Positions 48,859-60,760 of a stretch of 64,000 bases of DNA are shown one piece after another. Every line of letters starts with the position of its first letter. Position 1 is the first letter of the stretch. The notes under the pieces are model-generated. The model was given only the letters and a program-made list of their open reading frames with translations. It was not told the origin of the DNA and did not search any database. This DNA is from Phylloscopus collybita. Lineage: Eukaryota; Chordata; Aves; Passeriformes; Phylloscopidae. The position numbers and the translations under genes are program-made. The stretch lies in the NCBI GenBank assembly GCA_027886175.1, contig JAJNNQ010000137.1, positions 31,606,001 through 31,670,000 on the forward strand, read 5' to 3'.

Positions 48859-49556
48859 AAAGCCGTACTCTCATGAAGAAATTCTGCTTTTTATAAGTCA
48901 CTTATCAAGACATAAAATTGATTGAAAAAAATGTTTTCAATGACAATTCAAATCTCTTGCAGCCCAAATTAAAACCCAAACACAGAAAACAATCAACATA
49001 CCAGCACAATAGAAGGAAAACATAAGCTGATGAGAACTTTTTACCCATAAAGGAATATCAAAGGCAAAATTTCTTACACCATGAAGTTCTTTTCAATTCG
49101 TTTGCGCAAACTAAACCAAAAAAATGGTATTTTCATGATTAAACACCCAGATATTTTTGAACAAATAAATTAAAATTTATTGCTAAAAACAAATATAATT
49201 TTATTTGTTTAACACTACTCTAGAAGTTATTGGTGCATTATAGTTACAAGAAGGACAGAATTTCTTAACTTCAGTTCACACTTCATGTCCTCTAAAACTC
49301 AATGAGGAAGTAGAAAAATAGGATATAGGTGTTAAGGTTTATTAGCTAACTCTAAGAAAGATATTTGCTGAAACACCACCTGCTGGTGTTTACTATAGTT
49401 CTCTGAAAGACATTTCAAATCAAGGCAACTTTTTCAAATTCAAAGTTGTGGACATCTGTTATAGTACAAATTCTGTGTTGCATCACTTGCATCCTCGATA
49501 TTTATAGTAATGTTACATACATGCTGCCCAGACATTCATGACTACTAGGAGGTTCA
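48859..49556. other. unassigned AT-rich non-coding DNA
   Basis: No gene or repeat recognised. Confidence 0.55.
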
Positions 49557-49640
49557 CAAAATCATAGAAGCACTTAGGTTGCAAAAGATCCTTAAGATCA
49601 TCAAGACCAACTGTAAATCTAATACTGCCAAAGCTGTTGC
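49557..49640 (-). mobile_element. CR1 LINE 3'-end stub
   Basis: The plus strand carries the complement of the CR1 terminus: 'aaaatcatagaagcacttagg', 'aaaagatccttaagatcatcaagaccaact', then 'aatactgccaaagc'. About 85 bases are recognisable. Confidence 0.82.
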
Positions 49641-50472
49641 ACAGAAGCATTTGAAATTACAGAAGAGGATATTTTCTTCAAGTATGAGGTAAAAAAGCAG
49701 ATGATTAAAAATTATATTTATTCTCTCTCTGTGTTTGTAAAGTCCCAGAGATAAAAGTATGTTAATGACACAACAGCAGAAATTCTATGGGAAGGAAACA
49801 TGAGACAATGTATAAAATTTTCCGCCAAAAGTGATATTCTCTTTGCTCTTCTGTCCTTTTTAGGTCTTGCTGACAAGGAATGCTGACTCCTACCTTGTAT
49901 TAAAGGTCTTTTCTTAGTGCATGTGCCCTGGGAAACAACCTGAATTATCTGTATTGTTCCCTAATTATCTGGGGAAATATAAATAAAGATGCATTTCTTA
50001 CAAGAGATTTTTGAGTATTAGTCAGACTGTACAAATAAACATACTGCTCATTTGTCTTGAATCAGGAAATATTGATAACAAGTAAACATTTTTTACCAAA
50101 ACCACAAAGTTTTGTTTTCTTCTGCTTTTTCTTCTTCCTATCTTTCTCTGAAAATCCTGAATAGATTTTAACTGGTTTAAGACACCTTTTCCTTGTGAGG
50201 CTACTTCTGTCTCACTACCTTTCCTGCTTATGTAAGATATACCATGACATGTCAGCTATTGCAAACACAAACAGAACAGAGGGGTGATAAGCCCTCAAAG
50301 CTGTATAAGTACAAATCTTCAGGTGGAGGAGGTCTATTCATAAACTAGTACCAGAAAGAGAGAACCTGAAGTCAAAGATGGCTGGCAGCACTCTCATTCC
50401 TGTTGTTTTTTCAGATGTGAAATTATTCTCTGCAGCCTCAAGGACTGGGAAAATGTGCATCTACAGGAAGTA
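49641..50472. other. unassigned AT-rich non-coding DNA
   Basis: No gene or repeat recognised. Confidence 0.55.
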
Positions 50473-50473
50473 A

Positions 50474-50515
<42 letters not shown>
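50473..50515. repeat. compound (GT)n(GA)n microsatellite
   Basis: About twelve GT units switch directly to about ten GA units. Confidence 0.95.
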
Positions 50516-53500
50516 TAAGGGACTTTAAAGTTCAAGGCTAGTAGAATTGATTATTGATTACAACTAACAAAGTTAAAAATAGAAGTTTTATATGTGTGAT
50601 GTATTATAAGTAACTTCTCTCTACTGCACCACTATGAATTGTCCTCTTCCTCTGGTTATCTCTCTCTTTAGGCGTGAGTTGTCTAGGCTTGCAAGGAGGG
50701 AGGAGAACATTAATGGTTTTTAATCAGGCATCCAGTGAGGCAGCACAGAAGAGGAAATGATTTTTTTTTTAACTGAATGCACTGGTAGCAATGCACTCAA
50801 GTGCCCAAAATTAGCTTTATTTTTCAATGTTTCTAGAGGAGCAGAAAGCAGAATCCGTAGCATACATATTAACAGCACCAATTATCCATATGACTGCTGC
50901 TCTTCTTGAGCCCTGTATATTTCAGGAGATACATTTTTTATCTTTATGCTTTGTGCTCAGAGTGTGAAATTCAATAAAATAAACCAAAGCAGTATCACTG
51001 ATATCATGGGTTTTTTACTGCTTCTTATTGGGTCCATTAGACTAATTAATTCCTGTGATAAAACCATATATATTCTGCTCATGATTCCTGGAAACATGTG
51101 GGCAAGAGAAGGTTTTGGCATTTTTGTTGTTCTTCATTTATAGTTTTCCCAGCTATTTCCCTTAATTCTCTCCACAAGAAGTAATTCTTACTCAAACATC
51201 TTTGTGCTCTTACTCCCTTTCCCCACAGTTGCTGGTTCTCTGAGCTGCATTGACAATAACTTTGCAATGTTTTGCTGATGTTTTTTCTTCTCTCAAACAA
51301 GTGCAAGCACATTATATTTCATTGCCTTTTTACATGTCCATAGAGAAAATAAGTAATGAAGATTAAAAAAAAAAATCAATATTTTAATTAAGGAAATGCA
51401 TGCCAAGCATGTTTTGATTCAGAGGGAATTGGTTGTCTCCTTGGAATAATTTTAAGTTAAGGATTAAATGGCAAAATTTGGGGTGGTATTATACTCATTC
51501 TCAATGGTCATAGCTAGCATATCAGACAATTTGGTGAAGCATTATTTAGAGATAAGAGAATTTTGCAAATGTTCACCCAAACAGCAGGAGTCCATATGGA
51601 GTCAAGATTTGTTCCCTTTTGAGCTGAATTTTGTGATGGCCATGAAGAGAGAGTCCTTACTGGTCTGTCAGGCCTTAGCTGACCATAACAGAAAAGAAAG
51701 TGCAACTGAGGTACCTTTAGTTTTGTTATCAGTAATAACTGGGAAACAGACACTACAGAAATCATTTGATTTTTTTCTCAAATGAAATATTTTACATTTC
51801 TCTGGAGTTTTTCAGTCTCGATCCATGACTGTAGTTAGAGAGATTTAAGTCATTCAAAGAATCACTGTCAAAGGTATTAGCAAAAGTGGTTTTGAGTTTG
51901 TTAAACTGCTGTTTAACCAAGCTAAGTGGCAAGGTTTACTCTATCACTTTCTCCATGAAAAAAACACACAAAGGAAAATTGACTAAGAATCAAGCTAGAA
52001 TGAATTACACAGAGACTAGAGTTGTAAAAGTGTAAGGAGACTCTCCCATTGAGCCATCAGATCCAGAGAGGATCCCCATGCTTTCTAAACTCCTGATGTA
52101 GCTGCTGTATTTCTGGAAAATAAGTGTTTGGCTTGTGGTTAAAATATATACAGCAGAAAAGCTATGCATGAGACTCCTTGTTCCCAAAACCTTCTTTAGT
52201 CCTTGACAAGTGACTCTTGGAAAAACTGTGGTCACTATGTTCCTTTTGGGGTTTCCTAGAGGAGGAGCAGCCCAGGCCTTTGCCCCCTTTGGAAACAGCA
52301 CCAAAGTATGGTTAGTTTCTTTAAGGTGTCAAGTGCATGTATCACAATGACCAGCTTCTAAATTTTGGAAGTGCTTATGTGAAATATTTTCCTCAGTGTA
52401 CATTTTTGGAAGCAAACAAAGCATGTTCATCTTAATCTCAAAAGTTATATCTTTTTTATTATCCAAATATATCTAACCACCAATTTGTTATAAAAACTTG
52501 TATTTATTTAGTTGCACCTATACAACAGTGGACATGTATCTAAATTGTCAAGCATATCTTAATTGATATCAAATTATTATAAATTAAAAAGAAATGTTAA
52601 TTTAAGAGCAATCAAATCCTTATTTAGGATGTTTGATTTAATACGTCATCAAAAATTTTTTTCTAGGAAAATCCCATCTGAATTACTATCATAATATCTT
52701 TATTAACCTGAGGCAGTGAGAGTTAGTTAAAATTTCATTATAGGAATACTATATATCAAAGAATTTTTACATGATGCTCCACAACGTGATACATACTGTA
52801 GTCAATTGCATATTTGATTTTTTTTACTTCTATCAAGCAGATAAAGAAGTTTGGAGAACACATTTTAAGCCGATGCTCCAACAAATGCAAAGAATCTCTT
52901 CCTTAGTTCCATCTTAATTGGAGGAAACTAAAAGCTGTAGTTCATAAAGAAACTTTCATGCACCATTATTCATTTTCAATTTTAGACATATGGGTACTTT
53001 TACAACATTTGAACAGTAGCAATGGAGAAATATTGCTGTGGTTTCTAAACTGCCCCTTATTTTTGTAAACACTTCAATAACATTCTCAATTTAATATTCC
53101 TAATACCATTGCCCACAATGAAATTATATTATATCAAATATATTTGGTTTTTTATATTAAGAATGTATCTGAATGGACTTAATTACTTGGGCATTTTTGT
53201 TCCATCAGCTTTGTTTAGAAAGTTTTCTAGGACAGAGCAATATTTTTTGCATGAGTCCTTCCAAGCAGTTGTTTCAACAACAGAATATTTTCAGCTAGTT
53301 CACTTGAGTGCAACTAAAAAGCTCTTTCTGAGAAAGGAGTTTCAATTATATTAACATGATTGTAACTATAACTATATAAAAAAATTATAATCATTAAGTT
53401 ATGTAGAATCTCCCTCATCTGTTCACAGCAGGTGAGTTGGCTCATGTTTCTCTGCTTGTAAAAATGTAAGAGTAGTAATACTTCCAAACTGATAATATAT

Positions 53501-55383
53501 CTGCTGATAATGTAACAGTACAAGTGTTTCTGCCATCTGGTACCTAATATTTGCACATTTTTTTCTCGGTTGAGTTTGATCAGACAGCTGCAATAGGAAG
53601 AATGTCAGTGCTTCAATTCCCATTCTTATAGTTTGTAGTAAGTTAGGAACCTGGTGACTTGAATCTTCTGATCCCTCAGAGTCAGGAAGCAGGAGAATGC
53701 CATGCAGATGTCTCTGATAAGGTTGCTTAGACCAGATTTTCTTGGGCTGAAGAGAATCTAAAAGCCTAATTTTAATCCTAGGTGGTGTGTAAACTTTCAC
53801 ATCGTTACCACTGCTTCATTATTTAAAATCTGATAATACATAATTTATGAATGGCTTCCAGAATGTACGTTCTAACACTTGTTTGTACATAATATTTTTT
53901 CCAAAGCCCAGAGTCACAGGTTTATAGTCTGGAGAAAAGTATAATTTCAAGACCAGATTTGCATTTGTAATTTTGTAATAATTGCTGTCAAAATTTTCGT
54001 GTTGCTTTTGTCATTTTTGTTTTCCCTCCTCAGAGGTGCCCTATGAAACCTAGATACTCAACTCTCAGCACCAGCTTCTGCCAGAGAGAGGAAAAGCCAT
54101 AAACAGCAGGGTGCAAAATGCAAAACCTGGACGTTTAAAACTTCTGCCTAATCCAGAAAAAAAGTGAGCAAAAAGTATTAGAAGTTGACAATTTTAGATT
54201 CAAGTTTATACAGATTGTGTATATCTATATGTATATATATTTAGATACACAAATATGCATGCCTATACACACACAACTACAAAGGCATATCTCAAAAGTT
54301 ATGCTTTCATATATTCAATACATTTTTGTTTAATTTAGCATTTGGATGGTCCCAGTATTGTACTTCTATCTTGCACAATCCTTTCCCTTTGTGAGGTGTA
54401 CATAATTCTATCTGTGACATTTAAGATAGATGAAATCTCTCTGAAAGATGTTCATATTACCTGGCCTTGTGAGGGTCTGATTACTCTGCTATTGGACATC
54501 AATGCATTTCTTTCAAGTTTGCTGACATCTCATTAATCGTGAGTAAATTCATGCCAGGTCCTTGCAAGAATTGTAATTGATACCCAGTGGCACCCAACCA
54601 GACTCTTAAATTGTTCATCAATAAAGTAACATGTAAATTCTGTCCTTGAGGAGCAATGAATCTACTTTCTTTGAAATCCATCAGAGAATCCAAGAAAGCA
54701 TAGGAAAAAGGAACAGATGGAAAGCTGGATAATAAGAGCTAAATAAGAGCACAGTGCTACACTGCAATACAGCTATAACACATGACTCTCTGACCTGGAA
54801 CTAGCTGTAAAAAGCAATTCCCTTGAACTTTGTCGTTAAGAGAACTTAGTTCTGGAAAGTGAAGACAAGTGAGAGGAAGGACTCCATCCTGCTACATTTA
54901 CTGTTGCATTGCTTTCCACATAATTTATTTATTTTTATATTGATATAACATATATACATTCCCTGTTTAACTCCTGATTGCAGCTTAAAATTCTGTAATA
55001 CAAAGATAAATCTTTGGAATTCAGATAGCAAGTTATTTTTCATATTTTCTTCTTTTAGCAAAATGTATCTTTTAGCACTGTATAGAGACATTCACACAAA
55101 AAATCCAATTATAATTTCTAAGATATAGTTGTAACATATATAGAGTGTACAACATACTTGATTTAAAGAAGAAAATATGTATTGTATTTTGAGAAATCAG
55201 AATGTAAATGTCATTTTTTCTCTGCATACTTTTTTAAAGGAAAAGTATATGCCATAATATGAATTATTATATTTTAGATGCAAGTTACCTGCTTCTAAGG
55301 GAAAGAAGATTAAAAAATTATGTAATTTGGCTGCTTTGGAAACTAAATTTTTGATAAATAATTTAATTTCTGTTTATTATTTA
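50516..55383. other. unassigned AT-rich non-coding DNA
   Basis: No gene or assignable transposon. 52010-52310 is less AT-rich and has a minus-strand open frame of 99 codons without a recognised domain. 51468-51785 is an open frame of 105 codons, also unrecognised. TA-rich low-complexity DNA occurs near 54205-54275. Confidence 0.5.
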
Positions 55384-55436
55384 TTATTATATTGACTGAA
55401 ATATAATAATTTATATTTATTATATTGACTGAAATA
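55384..55436. repeat. short tandem duplication, 33-bp period
   Basis: The 20-base phrase TTATTATATTGACTGAAATA occurs at 55384-55403 and again at 55417-55436, in an AT-only context. Confidence 0.9.
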
Positions 55437-56179
55437 ACCATAAATACTAATATTTTAATTATAAAAATTTTACTTGATTGGAATGTATAGGGGTGTGGGG
55501 TTTTTAATTACTGTAGAGTTTACAAAGTGTGGTTTACAAAATATGGTTCTAGTGAGCTGAACAGCTACAATTTTCAAATAGTGACTTCAAATTTACATCT
55601 CTTTTTAATTAACTTTTTTTCTGCTGAAACATCTGAAAAGAGCTGCATAAAATATCCTATGTTTCAGAACAAAAGTGTTTATGGGGCTCTTTTTTAAAAA
55701 CTGGTCTTTACCTGTCTAAGAGGAAATGTTTAGACTATGACCAGATATATTTTTCTTTTCATTTGTTTATTGTTAAGTCCTCATGAGAGAGAGTTAGTAT
55801 CCAAAATGACAATACTCTTTGCCCTTACAAAATTAATTTCTGTTGCTGGTTGCTGCTGCTTTTGGATTAGTGTTCTCTGTATTAACTCTAAGTGATCAGT
55901 GATATAAAAGAAATGAAGAATCTTTGATACTTACCTTTATATATTGCTTCAGTCAAAACTATGATCTTGCACTCTGTATAAATTAGGTTCTCCTATTCAC
56001 AGAAAATTAATTATTAAGCTTTTTAGGAAGATATGGAATTAAATAGTTCACATGCAATCTAAAGGGACTGAAAATATCTCCCTCTTGTAAGTTGCAGACA
56101 TTGGTACAGTTATTGCTGTTCATATCCTCATGCTCACTTCAAACACAGTGCAGAACTCAGGGAATCAGTACAAACAGGG
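55437..56179. other. unassigned AT-rich non-coding DNA
   Basis: No gene or repeat recognised. Confidence 0.55.
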
Positions 56180-56840
56180 AAGTGATTGGCAGGGCAGCAG
56201 TCTTGCTGGAAAGGACCTGGGGATTACAGTGAAAGCAGGCTGAATTTGTATTCAACAATGCACTTCCACAGCATACAAGCAAAACCTCACGCTAAGCTAC
56301 AACAGAAGCAGCATGACTGACAGATGCAGTGAAGTTATAACCTCTCTCTGCTCACACCTAGTAAGGCTGAACATTGAATGTTGAGTCCAGTTTTGAATCC
56401 CCAGAGTTCCGTGGGAAAGTGGAGACAAGGCTACTATTCTGGGTGTGGTGTGTGATCTGTGGGAAGGGGTTAAGGTATCATGAGGTTTATTAGTTCAGCA
56501 GTGCAGTGTCTAGTTCATGATTCAGTGGCAGCCTGTGGTTACCTGAGGGCTGCTCCAGGGCAGACAGACTCTCCACAGTTGTCACAGGTAATACCACAAG
56601 GGGTAAGAGCCACATAGGGTCTCAGGAAGCTTTGACTGGACATTAAGAGAAGATCCTTCACTTGTAAGATAGTGCAGAGTGTACTGAGATTTATCAAAAA
56701 AGTCGTGGGGTCTCCATTCTTGGAGATTTTAACATTTATCTAGACAAAGCCATAGCTCACTGATATAGGACTGGAGACTGTGCTGCACAGATCAGGATTG
56801 TGGACTAGATAGTCTCCTGTGTCTTACTGTGATCTTGCTA
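56180..56840 (+). mobile_element. ancient CR1-type LINE fragment
   Basis: CR1 ORF2 and 3'-end phrases appear in order but degraded: 'aaaggacctggggatt' near 56210, 'gttgagtccagttttgaatccccag' near 56379, 'actggacattaagagaagatccttca' near 56635, 'ggtctccattcttggagattt' near 56708, 'ctagacaaagccatagctcac' near 56739, and 'ggactagatagtctcctgtg' near 56801. There are large gaps between the phrases, including an unaligned part at about 56440-56560. The copy is older than the other CR1s except the one at 15470. No coding capacity. Confidence 0.75.
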
Positions 56841-59800
56841 TGCCAGAAATACCCTCAAGTGTCCCAGAAATCTCTTAGTATTGATTGATTATTTTGAATC
56901 CCTTTACCACAGTCATAGAAAACCCCCTCAAATAAAAGTCCCCAAGAAGTCTTCTCTGGAATAGACCTTGTTCTGACTAATAAATCCACTGTAGAAAACA
57001 TTGATTACAATGTAGTGACTACAATAATACATATAATCTCTACATTATTTGATATCTTCAATTTATCACTGACTTATTTGAGGTGCCCATCCCTCTTAAT
57101 TATTTGGTCTCCTGCCAGACTACCTCATGATGGTGGCACAGTAAGAGGTAACAGTTCCTCTGATGTTGATGATTTTATGGAGATAACTCCTAAAGATATA
57201 ATACATATCACATAGTTCCTGCCTTCTTTCTTCTTTGCTGTTTAAAACAGCCAAACTGTTGAAGTGAGGTTCCCAATTTTTTTTTTACTTCAGGATAAGT
57301 TTTATGTATTAAAGTCTGGTATAAAGATCTACATCACAATGTACCAGAAAATAATTATTCCATGTCTAGAATTACGTGTCTCACTGTTCTGGTTCCTTAT
57401 TCTCATTAAAATTAAGGTGGAAAAAAAATTGATATGTTTATGATATCAGCAAGATTAAATGGGATTAATGACTCTATTTCCACAAACTCTTGGATAGCCT
57501 ACCAAGAAAAAAAATTCTCATCCAAATGTGGTGCATTAACATTGTATTGCTCAATTTTGGCTCATGATCAATAGAATAACTTTTAGACATAACTGGACTA
57601 ATACTTCCACTTAGTCTAGATGCTTTTCTACTTAGATTATTCCTGAAAATACCACTAATGGGCTTTTACAAAGATTTATGCAGACATATAATCCTTTCTA
57701 TGAAGAGCATTATTGCCTGTGCAAAATTGTCGTTCACATCTAGATTAGGCTGGAAAATTACAAAGAACTTCATATAATGTTACATTTGGAAAATGCTCTA
57801 AGTGTACCACATTTGAAGCTATGTTTGGGTCTCCTATATCATGTAACAGGAATCTGCTAAATTCTTCTGAAAAATGTAAATGGTGATGTATAGCAAAAAG
57901 TATCCCACCACAGAAAGCGTCTGTCAGAAATTCTGTGATTGATGGCACAATATTCTTTGGGAATAAGAACACAAGGATTTGGTATTTAGAAAACTTTCTG
58001 TTTTAATTCGGAAGTCAACATTTAAAAACTATTCTATATAATGAATAGCACAGTGTTTCTCAACACGCTGGGGCTGGGAGTCAGTGCTGGGTTAAACAAT
58101 AGAAGAAGTGTGGAGAGCCCCTATCATCTGAAAAGCACAAAGACAATGAAAAACATGCATTATTCTCACTGATCTAGCGCATGAAGTTATAAATTTACAT
58201 GTTTGTATGATTCAAAGGACACATACCTTGCCTACCCCAGGAAATGAAAATATTTCTTACACAACAGAATATTGATTAGGTTTAAGTGCCTGCATAGTCA
58301 TTGACAGCTTCTTTTGTGTTCCAGAAAAAAAAGGCTACTAGCATTTTTAAAGTTATTGAACAGTCAATAAATCTATATTAAAAGTATTAACACAGATCTC
58401 TTGTTCAGATTTTGGAGGATAGAAAACTCTATTACAACTGTTTGAATATGAAAAACACCACACAGAGAGTTTCAAATGTAAGGTTGCACACATCACACCA
58501 TGATCCCATTTGATGACAGCAATATCTAATATGAAGTTCTTGGATCAAACTGTACATCCATCCTTATAGCTGTTAGCCAACATAGGAAAGAATCTTTATG
58601 AAATAAAGCAATTGTGATTTCTCTTTGCTTTTGAGAAGTTTTTTTTTTCTGTACTAACATTCAGTTGCAGTGAAAAGAGCAATCAGAATAACCATGAGAA
58701 TACAATAAGTCCTGTTTCCAAGACCTCAACAAGCAATGAAGACAGATATTGAACCATTGCACCTTCATCAGCACAAAAGAGTTTTAAGCTGTTCAGTATA
58801 TGGAAGGTTTCATAGAGAGTTGCATGGTATATGTGATTTTATTTAGGGTCAGTACCATGAGAGGATAGTGTGGAAAAAAACACGCTCTGGTAGCAAATAT
58901 GTCACTCCTGACAAATAGCTGAACAGGACAGGGCTCTTGATCTTCCATGGTTCTCTCACAACATGTGTCAGTGACCAATGTGGCCTTTGAAACTGTATGG
59001 TTTCATGTAAAGTGAACAAGAGAAAATTTTGGTAATCTTGGAAATACTTATTATTTAAAAAATAATATTGACCTGCAATTCTTGATATATTTGATATCTT
59101 GCCTCATCTTTTTACAACTTTGTTCCTTGCATTCAACATTTTGCTGGTTTTCCATTAGGAAATTACATGTGGAAGCAGAAATCCTTTTTATTTTCCTTTT
59201 TCCAAATCCCACTTTCCTCCTTCATCCCAGAAACCTTCAAAAGAGGCAGTTAGCTAAATCCAATAAATAGGTAGATCTAACTGGATTATGGAATATTCTG
59301 ACTGCCCTGGTCAGGAATAATAAAGCTTAAATAAATGTAAATATTATGCCTGATATTTTGTTGCTATACAAGCAGTTCCAAATCTGAGAGAAACATGGAG
59401 AAATTATACCTGACTGCCTGAGATGGACGTCTGTAGTTTATTCTTGCACTTCTTTGGCCACAGGCATCAGTGGGGATTTGGGTGTGAAAAACAGCTCAGC
59501 TATACAAGTATTGCATGTTTTTGCATATTACATTGAAACATATATCAGCTAAAAATGTAAAAACCTAACTAAAAGTATTCTTAACAGTTTTTTACTGCTC
59601 TTATAAAAACAAAAGCTGAAATGTTTGTATTTAGTAAATAGTTTTAAGAATAATATTAGATGATCTGTTCGAAATACAAATTTTTATGATTTCTTTTAAA
59701 AGGCAGTGGTGTCAAAACACACAACTGAGATATTTCTTCGCACAATTGCACTCTACCTGCAGGGAGAGATCTTGGTGTGAAATAATAACAACTAGAGGAA

Positions 59801-60097
59801 TATTTTTTACCATGGGAATCCATATCAATGAAGTTTCTCATAGTTCTCCAGATCAGTAATATCTTAGAAGCGTAAGTACTGCAATAGTAAACTGATGAGA
59901 AGCTAATTTTATCATATGGGGATCAAATTTTTCAGAAATAATTATGGATTTCTAGGATCTTACAAACTTCTTGTTGAAGTTTACATAGTTAGCTCCAAAG
60001 ATTTATTTAATATTTGATTCAGGTTTTTGCAATAAATTAATACACTGCAGCAGCTTTATTTGTAATAAATGTATAAATATAACATGGATAAATGTAA
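56841..60097. other. unassigned AT-rich non-coding DNA
   Basis: No gene or assignable repeat. All frames are short. Confidence 0.55.
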
Positions 60098-60124
60098 AAT
60101 GCATTATGTGCAACATAATGCATT
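60098..60124. repeat. perfect 12-bp inverted repeat beside CR1 breakpoint
   Basis: AATGCATTATGT and ACATAATGCATT flank the 3-base loop GCA. It lies immediately beyond the truncated 3' side of the CR1 at 60128. Confidence 0.9.
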
Positions 60125-60127
60125 CTT

Positions 60128-60760
60128 ATGGTATGAGAAGAGCCTGGCTTCATCCTCTTGACACCCTTTCCTCAGATACTGATAGACATTGGTGAGGTCA
60201 CCCCTCAGTCATCTCTTCTCAAGACTGAGCAGGCACAGCTCCCTCAGCCTTTCCCCATAAGACAGATGCTCCATTCCTCTGATCATCTTTGTCACCTTCT
60301 GGGGGACCCACTCCAGGAGCTCCATGTCTCTCTTGCAATGAGGAGCCCAGAACTGGACACAGCACTCCAGATGTGCCTCACCAGGGCTGAGTGGAGGGGC
60401 AGGATCACCTCCCTTGGCAATGCTACTGGCAATGCTCTTCCCAATGCAGCCCAGGATTCCATTGGCCTTCCTGGCCACGAGGGCACTGCTGGCTCATGGA
60501 CAGTTTACTGTCCACCAGAATCCCCTGGTCCATCTCCACAGAGCTGCTACCCAGCAGGGCAGTCCCAAGCCTGTGCTGATATAGGGATTATTCTTCCCCA
60601 GATGCAGGATTCTGTATTTGCCTTTGCTGAATTTCAGACAGTTCCTCTCTGCCCATCTCCCCACCTTGTTGAAGTCCTTCTGCAGGGCTGCACAGACTTC
60701 TGGGGTATTGATCAATCTTTCCTGGTTTGTGTCATCAGTGAAATTACTGAAATTACTCTT
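60128..60760 (-). mobile_element. CR1 LINE, ORF2 C-terminal fragment, 3'-truncated
   Basis: On the minus strand this encodes the last part of CR1 ORF2. Recognisable pieces include 'GRWAERNCLKFSKGK' and 'LHLGKNNP' (about 60590-60670), 'ILGCIGKSIAS', 'CVQFWAPHCKRD' and 'TKMIRGMEHLSYG' (about 60230-60460). These are hallmark stretches after the reverse-transcriptase core. At least one frameshift separates the two open parts and there is an in-frame stop, so it is dead. Unusually it lacks the CR1 3' untranslated end: the match stops near 60128, about where the ORF ends. The 218-codon plus-strand frame over it is antisense. Confidence 0.93.

Noticed and set aside
52005..52304. 99-codon minus-strand frame in a less AT-rich stretch
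   Set aside because: Looked at as a possible exon or retroviral remnant, but no domain, motif or boundary could be supported.
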